Of a DNA stretch of 64,000 bases, positions 12,571 through 26,369 are shown in pieces. The notes under the pieces were generated by a model, which worked only from the letters and a program-made list of their open reading frames with translations, was not told the DNA's origin and did no database searches. The translations under genes and the position numbers were made by a program. This stretch comes from Calliopsis andreniformis (lineage: Eukaryota; Arthropoda; Insecta; Hymenoptera; Andrenidae): NCBI RefSeq assembly GCF_051401765.1, contig NW_027480463.1:496001-560000 (forward strand), read 5' to 3'. Each line of letters starts with the position of its first letter. Positions within the stretch are counted from its first letter, which is position 1.

Positions 12571-15001
12571 AATCCTCAATCTTCAATCCGCAATACTCAG
12601 TCCTCAATCCTCAATCCTCAACCTTCAATCATCAATACTCAATCTACAATCCTCAATCCTCAATCCTCAATCCTCAATCCTCAATCCTCAATCCTCAATC
12701 TTCAATCCTCAATACTCAATCTTCAATCCTCAATCCTCAATCCTCAATCCTCAATCCTCATTCTTCAATCATCAACACCAAATCCTCAATCTTCAATCCT
12801 CAATTATCAATCCTCTATTCTCAATCCTCAATCCTCAATCGTCAGACCTCAAACATCAATACTCAACCCTTAGTCCTCGTCCTCAATACACAAACCTCAA
12901 TCCTCAATCCTCAATCTTCAATCATCAATATTCAACCTTCAATCCTCAATCCTCAATCCTCAGTCCTCAAACCTCAATTCTGAATCCTCAATCCGGAAAC
13001 CTCAATCTTCAGCCCTCAGTCCTCAACAATCAGTTGTCAATCCTCAATCCTCAATCCTCAATCCTCAATCCTCAATCCTCAATCCTCAATCCTCAATCTT
13101 CAATCCTCAATACTCAATCCTCAATCCTCAATCCGCATTCTTCAATCCTCATCACCAAATCCTCAATCTTCAATCCTCCATCCTCAATCCTCAGTCCTCA
13201 ATCCTCAATCCTCAATCCTCAGTCATCAATACTCAATCTTCAGTACTCAATCGTCAATCCTCAATCCTCAATCCTCAATCCTCAATCGTCAATCTTCAAT
13301 CCTCAATACTCAATCTTCAATCCTCAAACCTCAATCCTCGATCCACAACCCTCAATCCTCAATCGTCAATCTCCAATCCTGAATACTCAATCTTCAATCC
13401 TCAATCCTCAATCGCCCATCCTCAATCCTCATTCTCCAATCCTCAATACCCTATCCTGAATCTTCAATCCTCAATCCTCAATCCTCAATTCTCAATCCTC
13501 AATCCTCAGTCCTGAGTCCTCAAACCTCAATCTTCAACCCTCAGCCCTCATCCACAATCCTCAATCCTCAATCCTCAATCCTCAACCCTCAATCTTCAAT
13601 CCTCAATACTCAATTTTCAATCTTCAATCCTCAGTCCTCAAACCACAATTCTGAATCCTCAATCCTGAATCCTCAATCTTCAGCCCTCAGTCCTCAACAA
13701 TCGGTTGTCAATCCTCAATCCCCAATAGAATATCCTCTGTTCAGAGTATTAAATACTCAATACTCAATCAGCAATCTTCAAATCTCTATCCACAAACATC
13801 AATTCTCATCACTCAACCCTCAACACTCAGTCCTCAATGTTCAATCCTCAATACCCAATCATTAATCCTCAATCCTCAATCCTCAATCTTCAATCCTCAA
13901 TCCCCAATACTCAATCCTCAATCCTCTATTCTCAATCCTCAATCATCAATCCTCAATCTTCAATACTCAGTCCTCAATCCTCAATCCTCAATCCTCAATC
14001 CTCAATCATCAATCCTCAATCTTCAATCCTCAATGCTCAATCTTTAATCCTCAATCCTCAATCATCAATCTTCAATCCTCAGTCCTCAATCCTCAATCCT
14101 CAATGCTCAATCCTCAATCCTCAATCCTCAATCCTCAATCTTCAGTCCTCAATACTCAATCTTCAATCCTCAATCCTCAATCCTCAATCTTCAGTCCTCA
14201 TTCTTCAATCCTCAATACCCAATCCTCAATCTTCAATCCTCAATCCTCAATCCTCAATTCTCAATCCTCTATCCTCAATCCTCAGACCTCAAACATCAAT
14301 ACTCAACCCCCAGTCCTCGTCCTCAATCCACAACACTCAATCATCAATCCTCAATCTTCAATCATCAATATTCAATCTTCAATCCTCAATCCTCAATCCT
14401 CAATCCTCAATGCTCAATCCGCAATCCCCAATACTCAATCCTCAATTCTCAAACCTCAATCCTCAATCCTCAATCCTCAATCCTCAATGCTCATTCTTCA
14501 ATCCTCTATACCCAATCCTCAATCTTCAATCCTCAATCCTCAATCCTCAACTCTCAATCCTCAATCCTCAATCCTCAGTCCTCAATCCTCAATCCTCAAT
14601 CCTCAATCTTCAATCCTCAATACTCAATCTTCAATCCTCAATCCTCAATCCTCAATCCTCAATCCTCATTCTTCAATCCTCATCACCAAATACTCAATCT
14701 TCAATCCTCCATCCTCAATCCTCTATTCTCAATCCTCAATCCTCAATCCTCAATCCTCAATCGTCAATCTTCAATCCTCAATACTGAGTCTTCAATCCTC
14801 AATCCTCAATCTTCAATACTCAATCCTCAATCCTCAATCCTCAATCCTCAATCAACAATCCTCAATCTTCAATCCTCAATGCTCAACCTTTAATCCTCAA
14901 TCCTCAAATCTCAATCTTCAATCCTCGATCCTCAATCCTCAATCCTCAATCCTCAATCCTCAATCCTCAATCCTCAATCCTCAATCCTCAATCCTCAATC
15001 C
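12571..15001 (+). repeat. 2.43 kb duplicated segment, copy 1
   Basis: This segment recurs at 15,827-18,257 with a constant offset of 3,256 bases and no net insertion or deletion. Anchors include the 10- and 11-unit perfect runs that end the two copies, a subtype-3 module and the TCAATCCGCAATAC variant at the left edge. By eye I found about four single-base differences: CAATCGGTTG against CAATCAGTTG near 13,703, CAATCAGC against CAATCTGC near 13,770, CAGTCC against CAATCC near 14,144, and TCAATCT against TCAATCA near 14,916. The left edge is where TGAATCC (copy 1) and TCAATCC (copy 2 side) part. Confidence 0.88.
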
Positions 15002-15826
15002 TCAATCTTCAATCCTCAATACTCAATCTTCAATCCTCAATCCTCAATCCTCAATCCTCAGTCCTCATTCTTCAACGCTCAATACCCAATCCTCAATCTT
15101 CAATCCTAAATCCTCAATCTTCAATTCTCAATCGTCTATCCTCAATCCTCAGACCTCAAACATCAATACTCAACCCTCAGTCCTCGTCCTGAATCCACAA
15201 CCCTCAATCCTCAATCCTCAACCTTCAATCATCAATATTCAATATTCAATCCTCAATCCTCAATCCTCAATCCTCAATCCTCAGTCCTGATTCCTCAAAC
15301 CTCAATCGTCAACCCTCAGCCCTCATCCACAATCCTCAATCCTCAATCCTCAACCCTCAATCTTCAATCCTCAATACTCAATCTTCAATCTTCAATCCTC
15401 ATTCTTCAATCCTCAACACCAAATCCTCAATCTTCAATCCTCAATCCTCAATCCTCTATTCTCAATCCTCAATCCTCAACCCTCAGACCTCAAACATCAA
15501 TACTCAACCCCTAGTCCTCGTCCTCAATACACAACACTCAATCCTCAATCCTCAATCTTCAATTATCAATATTCAATCTTCAATCCTCAATCCTCAATCC
15601 TCAGTCCTCAAACCTCAATTCTGAATCCTCAATCCTGAATCCTCAATCTTCAGCCCTCAGTCCTCAACAATCGGTTGTCAATCCTCATTCCTCAATCCTC
15701 AATCCTCAATCCTCAATCCTCAATCCTCAATCCACAATCTTCAATCCTCAATCTTCGATCCTCAATACTCAATCTTCAACCCTCAAACCTCAATCCTCAA
15801 TCCTCAATCTTCAATCCTCAATCCTC
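15002..15826 (+). repeat. Spacer between the two 2.43 kb copies
   Basis: Heptamer array with no unique sequence. From 15,351 to about 15,836 it matches 18,266-18,751 (offset 2,915), and the same material appears near 10,750-11,200 (offset 4,631 at 15,675). The same sequence therefore follows both copies of the 2.43 kb segment on the right, in different amounts. That is what successive unequal exchanges between misaligned copies would leave. Confidence 0.75.
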
Positions 15827-18257
15827 AATCCTCAATCTTCAATCCGCAATACTCAGTCCTCAATCCTCAATCCTCAACCTTCAATCATCAATACTCAATC
15901 TACAATCCTCAATCCTCAATCCTCAATCCTCAATCCTCAATCCTCAATCCTCAATCTTCAATCCTCAATACTCAATCTTCAATCCTCAATCCTCAATCCT
16001 CAATCCTCAATCCTCATTCTTCAATCATCAACACCAAATCCTCAATCTTCAATCCTCAATTATCAATCCTCTATTCTCAATCCTCAATCCTCAATCGTCA
16101 GACCTCAAACATCAATACTCAACCCTTAGTCCTCGTCCTCAATACACAAACCTCAATCCTCAATCCTCAATCTTCAATCATCAATATTCAACCTTCAATC
16201 CTCAATCCTCAATCCTCAGTCCTCAAACCTCAATTCTGAATCCTCAATCCGGAAACCTCAATCTTCAGCCCTCAGTCCTCAACAATCAGTTGTCAATCCT
16301 CAATCCTCAATCCTCAATCCTCAATCCTCAATCCTCAATCCTCAATCCTCAATCTTCAATCCTCAATACTCAATCCTCAATCCTCAATCCGCATTCTTCA
16401 ATCCTCATCACCAAATCCTCAATCTTCAATCCTCCATCCTCAATCCTCAGTCCTCAATCCTCAATCCTCAATCCTCAGTCATCAATACTCAATCTTCAGT
16501 ACTCAATCGTCAATCCTCAATCCTCAATCCTCAATCCTCAATCGTCAATCTTCAATCCTCAATACTCAATCTTCAATCCTCAAACCTCAATCCTCGATCC
16601 ACAACCCTCAATCCTCAATCGTCAATCTCCAATCCTGAATACTCAATCTTCAATCCTCAATCCTCAATCGCCCATCCTCAATCCTCATTCTCCAATCCTC
16701 AATACCCTATCCTGAATCTTCAATCCTCAATCCTCAATCCTCAATTCTCAATCCTCAATCCTCAGTCCTGAGTCCTCAAACCTCAATCTTCAACCCTCAG
16801 CCCTCATCCACAATCCTCAATCCTCAATCCTCAATCCTCAACCCTCAATCTTCAATCCTCAATACTCAATTTTCAATCTTCAATCCTCAGTCCTCAAACC
16901 ACAATTCTGAATCCTCAATCCTGAATCCTCAATCTTCAGCCCTCAGTCCTCAACAATCAGTTGTCAATCCTCAATCCCCAATAGAATATCCTCTGTTCAG
17001 AGTATTAAATACTCAATACTCAATCTGCAATCTTCAAATCTCTATCCACAAACATCAATTCTCATCACTCAACCCTCAACACTCAGTCCTCAATGTTCAA
17101 TCCTCAATACCCAATCATTAATCCTCAATCCTCAATCCTCAATCTTCAATCCTCAATCCCCAATACTCAATCCTCAATCCTCTATTCTCAATCCTCAATC
17201 ATCAATCCTCAATCTTCAATACTCAGTCCTCAATCCTCAATCCTCAATCCTCAATCCTCAATCATCAATCCTCAATCTTCAATCCTCAATGCTCAATCTT
17301 TAATCCTCAATCCTCAATCATCAATCTTCAATCCTCAGTCCTCAATCCTCAATCCTCAATGCTCAATCCTCAATCCTCAATCCTCAATCCTCAATCTTCA
17401 ATCCTCAATACTCAATCTTCAATCCTCAATCCTCAATCCTCAATCTTCAGTCCTCATTCTTCAATCCTCAATACCCAATCCTCAATCTTCAATCCTCAAT
17501 CCTCAATCCTCAATTCTCAATCCTCTATCCTCAATCCTCAGACCTCAAACATCAATACTCAACCCCCAGTCCTCGTCCTCAATCCACAACACTCAATCAT
17601 CAATCCTCAATCTTCAATCATCAATATTCAATCTTCAATCCTCAATCCTCAATCCTCAATCCTCAATGCTCAATCCGCAATCCCCAATACTCAATCCTCA
17701 ATTCTCAAACCTCAATCCTCAATCCTCAATCCTCAATCCTCAATGCTCATTCTTCAATCCTCTATACCCAATCCTCAATCTTCAATCCTCAATCCTCAAT
17801 CCTCAACTCTCAATCCTCAATCCTCAATCCTCAGTCCTCAATCCTCAATCCTCAATCCTCAATCTTCAATCCTCAATACTCAATCTTCAATCCTCAATCC
17901 TCAATCCTCAATCCTCAATCCTCATTCTTCAATCCTCATCACCAAATACTCAATCTTCAATCCTCCATCCTCAATCCTCTATTCTCAATCCTCAATCCTC
18001 AATCCTCAATCCTCAATCGTCAATCTTCAATCCTCAATACTGAGTCTTCAATCCTCAATCCTCAATCTTCAATACTCAATCCTCAATCCTCAATCCTCAA
18101 TCCTCAATCAACAATCCTCAATCTTCAATCCTCAATGCTCAACCTTTAATCCTCAATCCTCAAATCTCAATCATCAATCCTCGATCCTCAATCCTCAATC
18201 CTCAATCCTCAATCCTCAATCCTCAATCCTCAATCCTCAATCCTCAATCCTCAATCC
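15827..18257 (+). repeat. 2.43 kb duplicated segment, copy 2
   Basis: Second copy of 12,571-15,001 at +3,256 bases. It ends in the longest perfect run I found in the window, 11 consecutive TCAATCC units at 18,188-18,264, one unit longer than the corresponding run in copy 1. It contains a subtype-3 module whose core is near 17,044. The near identity of the copies, against the obvious divergence of heptamers within each copy, shows a recent duplication of an already mutated block. Confidence 0.88.
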
Positions 18258-21200
18258 TCAATCCTCAACCCTCAATCTTCAATCCTCAATACTCAATCTT
18301 CAATCTTCAATCCTCATTCTTCAATCCTCAACACCAAATCCTCAATCTTCAATCCTCAATCCTCAATCCTCTATTCTCAATCCTCAATCCTCAACCCTCA
18401 GACCTCAAACATCAATACTCAACCCCTAGTCCTCGTCCTCAATACACAACACTCAATCCTCAATCCTCAATCTTCAATTATCAATATTCAATCTTCAATC
18501 CTCAATCCTCAATCCTCAGTCCTCAAACCTCAATTCTGAATCCTCAATCCTGAATCCTCAATCTTCAGCCCTCAGTCCTCAACAATCGGTTGTCAATCCT
18601 CATTCCTCAATCCTCAATCCTCAATCCTCAATCCTCAATCCTCAATCCACAATCTTCAATCCTCAATCTTCGATCCTCAATACTCAATCTTCAACCCTCA
18701 AACCTCAATCCTCAATCCTCAATCTTCAATCCTCAATCCTCAATCCTCAATCCTCAATGCTCATTCTTCAATCCTCAATACCCAATCCTCAATCTTCAAT
18801 CCTCAATCCTCAATCCTCAATTCTCAATCCTCAATCCTCAATCCTCAGACCTCAGACATCAATACTCAACCCTCAGTCCTCGTCCTCAATCCACAACCCT
18901 CAATACTCAATCATCAATCTTCAATCATCAATATTCAATCTTCAGTCCTCAATCCTCAATCCTCAATCCTCAATGTTCAATCCGCAATACCCAATCCTCA
19001 ATCTTCAATCCTCAATACTCAATGCTCAATCCTCAATCCTCAATCCTCAATCCTCTATCCTCAATCCTCAGTCCTCAAACCTCAATCCTGGATCCTCAAT
19101 CCTGAATCCTCCATCTTTAGACCTCAGTCCTCAACAATCAGTTGTCAATTCTCAATCCTCAATAGAATATCATCAATTCACAGTTTTCAATACTCAATAC
19201 TCAATCTGCAATCTTTAAATCTCTATCCACAAACACCAATTCTCATCACTCAACCCTCAACCCTCAGTCCCCAGTCCTCAATTTTCAATCCTCAATCCTC
19301 AATCCTCAATCCTCAATCCTCAATCCTCAATCTTCAATCCTCAATACTCAATCATCAATCCTCAATCCTCAGTCCTCAATCCTCAAACCTCAACCCTCAA
19401 CCCTCAGCCCTCATTCTCAATCCTCGATCCTCAATACTCAATCCTCAATCTTCAATCCTCAATACTCAATCTTCAATCCTCAATCCTCAATCCTCAATCC
19501 ACAATCCTCAATCCTCAATCCTCAGTCATCAATACTCAATCTTCAGCACTCAATCCTCAATCCTCAATCCTCAATCCTCAATCCTCAATCCTCTGTCCTC
19601 AAACCACAATCCTGAATCCTCAATCCTGAATCCTCAATCTTCAGCCCTCAGTCCTCAACAATCAGTTGTCAATCCTCAATCCTCACTAGAATATCCTCAG
19701 TTCAGAGTTTTCCATACGCAATACTCAATCTGCAATCTTCAAATCTCTATCCACAAACATCAATTCTCATCACTCAGCCCTCAACACTCAGTCCCCAATC
19801 CTCAATCTTCAATCCTCAATCCTCAATCCTCAATCCTCAATCCACAATCTTCAATCCTCAATACTCAATCTTCAATCCTCAATCCTCAATCGTCAGTCCT
19901 CATTCCTCAAACCTCAACCCTCAGCCCTCAGTCCTCATCCTCAGTTCTCAATTCTCAATCCTCAGGCCTCAATCCTCAATCCTCAATCCTCATTCTTCAA
20001 TCCTCAATACCCAATCATCAATCTTCAACCCTCAATCCTCAATCCTCAATTCTCAATCCTCAATCCTCAATCCTCAGACCTCAAACGTCAATATTCAAGC
20101 CTCAGTCCTGGTCCCCAATCCCCAACACTCAATCCTCAATCCTCAATCTTCAATCATCTATATTCAATCTTCAATCCTCAATCCTCAATCCTCAATCCTC
20201 AATCCTCAATCCTCAGTCCTCAATCTTCAATCCTCAATACTCAATCTTCAATCCTCAATCCTCAATCCTCAATCCTCAATCCTCAATCCTCAACTCTCAA
20301 TCCTCAATCCTCAATCCTCAGTCCTCAAACCTCAATCCTCAACCCTCAGCCCTCATCTTCAACCCTCAATCCTCTACCCTCAATTCTCAACCTTCAATCC
20401 TCAATACTCAATATTCAATCCTCAATACTCAATCCTCAATCGTCAATCCTCAATGCCCAATCCTCAATTTTCGATACTCAATCCTCAATCCTCAAACCAC
20501 AATCCTCAATCTTCAATCTTCAATCCTCAGTCCTCATTCTTCTATCCTCAATACCCAATCCTCAATCTTCAATCCTCAATCCTCAATCCTCAATTCTCAA
20601 TACTCAATCCTCAATCCTCAGACCTCAAACGTCAATATTCAAGCCTCAGTCCTGGTCCCCAATCCCCAACACTCAATCCTCAATCCTCAATCTTCAATCA
20701 TCTATATTCAATCTTCAGTCCTCAATCCTCAATCCTCAATCCTCAATCCTCAATGTTCAGTCCTCAATACCCAATCCTCAATCTTCAATCCTCAATCCTC
20801 AATCCTCAATCGTCAATCCTCAATCCTCAATCCTCAAACCTCAATCCTCTGTCCTCAAACCACAATCCTGAATCCTCAATCCTCAATCCTCAATCCTCAA
20901 CCCTCAACCTTCAATCCTCAATACTCAATCTTCAATCCTCAATCCTCAATCATCAATCCTCAGTCCTCATTCTTCAATCCTCAATACCCAATCCTCAATC
21001 TTCAATCCTCAATCCTCAATCCTCAATTCTCAATCCTCAATCCTCAATCCTCAGACCTCAAACATCAATATTCAACCCTCAGTACTGGTCCCCAATCCAC
21101 AACCCACAATCCTCAATCCTCATTCCTCAATCCTCAATCCTCATCCTGAATCCTCAATCTTCAATCCTCAATACTCAGTCCTCAATCCTCAATCCTCAAT

Positions 21201-21639
21201 CTTCAATCATCAATACTCAATCTTCAATCCTCAACCCTCAATCCTCAATCCTCATTCCTCAATCCTCAAACCTCAATCTTCAATCCTCAATACTCAACCT
21301 TCAATCCTCAATCCTCAATCCTCAATCCTCAATCCTCATTCTTCAATCCTCAACACCAAATCCTCAATCTTCAACCCTCAATCCTCAATCCTCTGTTCTC
21401 AATCCTCAATCCTCAATCCTCAGACCTCAAACATCAATACTCAACCCTTTGTCCTCGTCCTCAATACACAACCCTCAATCCTCAATCCTCAATCTTCAAT
21501 CATCAATATTCAATCTTCAATCCTCAATCCTCAATCCTCAGTCCTCAAACCTCAATTCTGAATCTTCAATCCTGTATCCTCAATCTTCAGCCCTCAGCCC
21601 TCAACAATCAGTTGTCAATCCTCAATCCTCAATCCTCAA
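18258..21639 (+). repeat. Mosaic region with 7.54 kb-distant homology
   Basis: From about 18,320 to 19,780 this region matches 10,770-12,240, with offset 7,546 at 18,590 and 18,757 falling to 7,539 at 19,600, a change of one heptamer. Modules of subtype 1 (core near 19,226) and subtype 2 (near 19,748) sit in the same order as at 11,688 and 12,210. From 20,453 the sequence shares a segment with 28,803 (offset 8,350) and 32,820 (offset 12,367), recognisable by CTGGTCCCC variants and a TTTTCGATAC variant. No gene was seen. Confidence 0.75.
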
Positions 21640-22183
21640 TCCTCAATCGTCAATCCTCAATGCCCAATCCTCAATTTTCGATACTCAATCCTCAATCCTC
21701 AATCCACAGTCCTCAATCTCCAATCCTCAATACCCAATCTTCAATCCTCAATCCTCAACCCTGAATCCTCAATCCTCAATCCTCAGTCCTCAATCCTCAA
21801 TCCTCAATCCTCAATACTCAATCGTCAATCCTCAATCCTCAATCCTCAATCCTCAATCCTCATTCTTCAATCCTCAATACCCAATCCTCAATTTTCAATA
21901 CTCAATCCTCAATCCTCAATTCTCAATCCTCAATCCTCAATCCTCTGACCTCAGACATCAATATTCAACCCTCAGTCCTCATCCTCAATCCTCAATCCTT
22001 ATTCCTCAGTCCTCAATCTTCAATCCTCAATACTCAATTTTCAATCCTCAATCCTCAATCCCCAATCCTCAATCCTAAATCCTCAATCATCAATCCTCAA
22101 TCTTCAATACTCAATCCTCAATCCTCAATCCTGAATCCTCAATACTAAACCATCAATCCTCAATTCTCAACACTCAATAGAAC

Positions 22184-22201
22184 ATCCTGAATTCTCAGGA
22201 T
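22184..22201. repeat. Perfect 18-base inverted repeat
   Basis: ATCCTGA and TCAGGAT form 7-base complementary arms around ATTC. It follows CAATAGAAC and precedes TCAATAC, the same flanks as the equivalent slot of the 119-base module. Palindrome-block copy 1. Confidence 0.95.
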
Positions 22202-23010
22202 TCAATACTCAAACCTCAAACCTCAAACCTAAGCCATCATCCTCAATCCTCAATCCTCAATCGTCAGTCCTCAACCTTCAATCCTCAACACTCAGCATTC
22301 AACCCTCAATCCCCAATCCTCAATCGTCAATCCGCAATCCTCAATCCTCAGTCATCAATCCTCAACCATCAATACTCAATCCTCAATCCTCAATCCGCAA
22401 TCCTCAATCCTCAATCCTCTTTCCTCAAACCTCAATCCTCAAACCTCGGTCCTCGTCCTCAATTCTCAACCCTCAATCCTCAATCCTCAAACCACAATCC
22501 TCAACCGTCAGTCATCGTTCTCAATCCTCAATCCTCAATCCTCAATCCTCAATCTTCAATCATCGATACTCAATCTTCAATCCTCAATCCTCAATCCTCA
22601 ATCCTCATTCCTCAAACCTCAACCCTCAACCCTCAACCCTCAGTCCTTATCCTCAATTCTCCATTCTCAATCCTCAATCCTCAATCCTCAATCTTCAATC
22701 CTCAATAATCAATATTCAATCCTATATCCTCAGTCCCCAATCCTCAATCCTTAATCCTCAATCTTTAATCCTCAATCCCCAGTCCTCAATCTTCAATCCT
22801 CAATGCTCCATCCTCAATCCTCTATCCTCAGTCGTCAGTCCTCAACCCACAATCCTCAAACATCAATCCTCAACCGTCAGTCCTCGTCCTCAACCCTCAA
22901 CACTCAATCCTCAATCCTCAATCTTCAATCATCAATACACAATCTTCAATCCTCAATCCTCAGTCTCAATACTCAACCATCAATCCTCAATTCTCAATAC
23001 TCAATAGAAT

Positions 23011-23028
23011 ATCCTGAATTCTCAGGAT
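23011..23028. repeat. Perfect 18-base inverted repeat
   Basis: Same 7-base arms and ATTC loop as at 22,184; preceded by AATAGAAT, as in the 119-base module. Palindrome-block copy 1. Confidence 0.95.
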
Positions 23029-23366
23029 TCAATACTCAAACCTCAAGCATCAAACCTCAGCCCTCATCCTCAATCCTCAATACTCAATCCTCAATCTTCT
23101 ACCCTCAATCCTCAGCACGTAAACTTCAATCCTCAATCCTCAATCCTCAATCCTCAATCCTCAATCCTCAATCCTTATTCCTCAGTCCTCAACCTTCAAT
23201 CCTCAATACTCAATTCTCAATCCTCAATCCTCAATCCTCAATCCTCAATCCTCAATCCTAAATACTCAATCATCAATCCTCAATCTTCAGTACTCAATCC
23301 TCAATCATCAATCCTGAATCCTCAATACTAAAGCATCAATCCTCAATTCTCAATACTCAATGGAAC

Positions 23367-23384
23367 ATCCTGAATTCTCAGGAT
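23367..23384. repeat. Perfect 18-base inverted repeat
   Basis: Same arms and loop; preceded by AATGGAAC. Palindrome-block copy 1. Confidence 0.95.
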
Positions 23385-25240
23385 TCAATACTCAAACCTC
23401 AAACCTCAAACCTCAGCCATCATCCTCAATCCTCAATCCTCAACGCTCAACCTTCAACCCTCAATCCTCAATCCTCAATCTTCAATCCTCAATACTCAAT
23501 CTTCAATCCTCAATCCTCAATCCTCAATCTTCAATCCTCAATACCCAATCTTCAATCCTCAATACTCAATCCTCAATTCTCAATCCTCAATCCTCAATCC
23601 TCAGTCCTCAAACCTCAATTCTGAACCCTCAACCCTGAATCCTCAATCTTCAGCCCTCAGTCCTCAACAATCAGTTGTCAATCCTCAATCCTCAATAGAA
23701 TATCCTCAGTTCACAGTATTAAATACTCAATACTCAATCTGCAATCTTCAAACCTCTATCCACAAACATCAATTCTCATCACTCAACCCTCAACTCTCAG
23801 TCCTCAATGTTCAATCCTCAATACCCAATCATTAATCCTCAATCCTCAATCCTCAATCTTCAATCCTCAATCCTCAATCCTCAATCCTCAATCCTCAACC
23901 CTCAATCCTCAAACTTCAATCCTCAATACCCAATCTTCAATCCTCAATCCTCAATCCTCAACCCTCAATCCTCATTCTTCAATCCTCAACACCAAATCCT
24001 CAATCTTCAATCCTCAATTCTCAATCCTCTATTCTCAATCCTCAATCCTCAATCCTCAGACCTCAAACATCAATACTCAACCCTTAGTCCTCGTCCTCAA
24101 TACACAACCCTCAATCCTCAATCCTCAATCTTCAATTATCAATATTCAATCTTCAATCCTCAATCCTCAATCCTCAGTCCTCAAACCTCAATTCTGAATC
24201 CTCAATCCTGAATCCTCAATCTTCAGCCCTCAGTCCTCAACAATCGGTTGTCAATCCCCAATCCTCAATCCTCAATCCTCAATCCTCAATCCTCAATCCT
24301 CAATCCACAATCTTCAATCCTCAATACTCAATCTTCAATCCTCAATCCTCAATCCTCAATCCTCAATCCTCATTCTTCAATCCTCATCACCAAATCCTCA
24401 ATCTTCAATCCTCCATCCTCAATCCTCTATTCTCAATCCTCAATCCTCAATCCTCAGACCTCAAACATCAATACTCAACCCTCAGTCCTCGTCCTCAATC
24501 CACAACACTCAATCCTCAATCCTCAATCTTCAATCATCAATATTCAATCATCAATCCTCAATCCTCAATCCTCAGTCCTCAATCCTCAAGCCTCAAGCCA
24601 CAGTCATCAATACTCAATCATCAGTACTCAATCCTCAATCATCAATCCTCAATCCTCAATCCTCAATCCTCAATCCTCAATCTTCAATCCTCAATACTGA
24701 GTCTTCAATCCTCAATCCTCAATCCTCAATCCTCAATCCTCAATCCTCAATCCTCAGTCATCAATACTCAATCTTCAGTACTCAATCATCAATCCTCAAT
24801 CCTCAATCCTCAATCGTCAATCCTCAATCTTCAATCCTCAATACTCAATCCTCAATACTCAATCTTCAATCCTCAATCCTCAATCGTCAGTCCTCATTCC
24901 TCAAACCTCAACCCTCAGCCCTCAGTCCTCATCCACAGTTCTCAATTCTCAATCCTCAGGCCTCAATCCTCAATCCTCAATCCTCATTCTTCAATCCTCA
25001 ACACCCAATCATCAATCTTCAACCCTCAATCCTCAATCCTCAATTCTCAATCCTCAATCCTCAATCGTCAGACCTCAAACATCAATATTCAACCCTCAGT
25101 CCTGGTCCCCAATCCACAACCCCCAATCCTCATTCCTCATTCCTCAATCCTCAATCCTCAATCCTGAATCCTCAATCTTCAATCCTCAATACTCAGTCCT
25201 CAATCCTCAATCCTCAATCTTCAATCATCAATACTCAATC

Positions 25241-25347
25241 CTCAATCCACAATCCTCAATCTCCAATCCTCAATACTCAATCTTCAATCCTCAATCCTCA
25301 ACCCTGAATCCTCAATCCTCAATACTCAGTCCTCAATCCTCAATCCT
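25241..25347 (+). repeat. Short link between palindrome-block copies 1 and 2
   Basis: About 107 bases of variant heptamers separate the end of the first duplicated segment from the start of the second, so copies 1 and 2 are almost head to tail. It includes ACAATCC and TCAATCTCC variants resembling 21,700-21,800 and 29,350-29,450. Nothing non-repetitive is present. Confidence 0.65.
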
Positions 25348-25995
25348 CAACCATCAATACTCAATCCTCAATCCTCAATCCGCAATCCTCAATCCTCAAT
25401 CCTCTTTCCTCAAACCTCAATCCTCAAACCTCGGTCCTCGTCCTCAATTCTCAACCCTCAATCCTCAATCCTCAAACCACAATCCTCAACCGTCAGTCAT
25501 CGTCCTCAATCCTCAACACTCAATCCTCAATCCTCAATCTTCAATCATCGATACTCAATCTTCAATCCTCAATCCTCAATCCTCAATCCTCATTCCTCAA
25601 ACCTCAACCCTCAACCCTCAACCCTCAGTCCTTATCCTCAATTCTCCATTCTCAATCCTCAATCCTCAATCCTCAATCTTCAATCCTCAATAATCAATAT
25701 TCAATCCTATATCCTCAGTCCCCAATCCTCAATCCTTAATCCTCAATCTTTAATCCTCAATCCCCAGTCCTCAATCTTCAATCCTCAATGCTCCATCCTC
25801 AATCCTCTATCCTCAGTCGTCAGTCCTCAACCCACAATCCTCAAACATCAATCCTCAACCGTCAGTCCTCGTCCTCAACCCTCAACACTCAATCCTCAAT
25901 CCTCAATCTTCAATCATCAATACACAATCTTCAATCCTCAATCCTCAGTCTCAATACTCAACCATCAATCCTCAATTCTCAATACTCAATAGAAT

Positions 25996-26013
25996 ATCCT
26001 GAATTCTCAGGAT
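25996..26013. repeat. Perfect 18-base inverted repeat
   Basis: Counterpart of the 23,011 site at +2,985. Palindrome-block copy 2. Confidence 0.95.
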
Positions 26014-26351
26014 TCAATACTCAAACCTCAAGCATCAAACCTCAGCCCTCATCCTCAATCCTCAATACTCAATCCTCAATCTTCTACCCTCAATCCTCAG
26101 CACGTAAACTTCAATCCTCAATCCTCAATCCTCAATCCTCAATCCTCAATCCTCAATCCTTATTCCTCAGTCCTCAACCTTCAATCCTCAATACTTAATT
26201 CTCAATCCTCAATCCTCAATCCTCAATCCTCAATCCTCAATCCTAAATACTCAATCATCAATCCTCAATCTTCAGTACTCAATCCTCAATCATCAATCCT
26301 GAATCCTCAATACTAAAGCATCAATCCTCAATTCTCAATACTCAATGGAAC

Positions 26352-26369
26352 ATCCTGAATTCTCAGGAT
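26352..26369. repeat. Perfect 18-base inverted repeat
   Basis: Counterpart of the 23,367 site at +2,985, with the same AATGGAAC flank. Palindrome-block copy 2. Confidence 0.95.

Larger units (their letters stand above)
21640..25240 (+). repeat. Palindrome-bearing block, copy 1
   Basis: This block differs from the rest of the array in its variants: CTCTTTCC, CTATATCC, CACGTAAACTT near 23,115 and three 18-base inverted repeats (22,184, 23,011 and 23,367). The part from 22,363 to 25,240 recurs at 25,348-28,498 (offset 2,985, later 3,258). The part from 21,640 to about 24,703 recurs at 29,285-31,932 (offset 7,645, then 7,638, 7,631 and 7,232). Every change of offset is a multiple of seven. Its only 119-base module is subtype 3, with core near 23,757. 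Confidence 0.85.

Noticed and set aside
22184..22201. Intrinsic transcription terminator at the 18-base inverted repeat
   Set aside because: The arms are short and no T-run follows on either strand.
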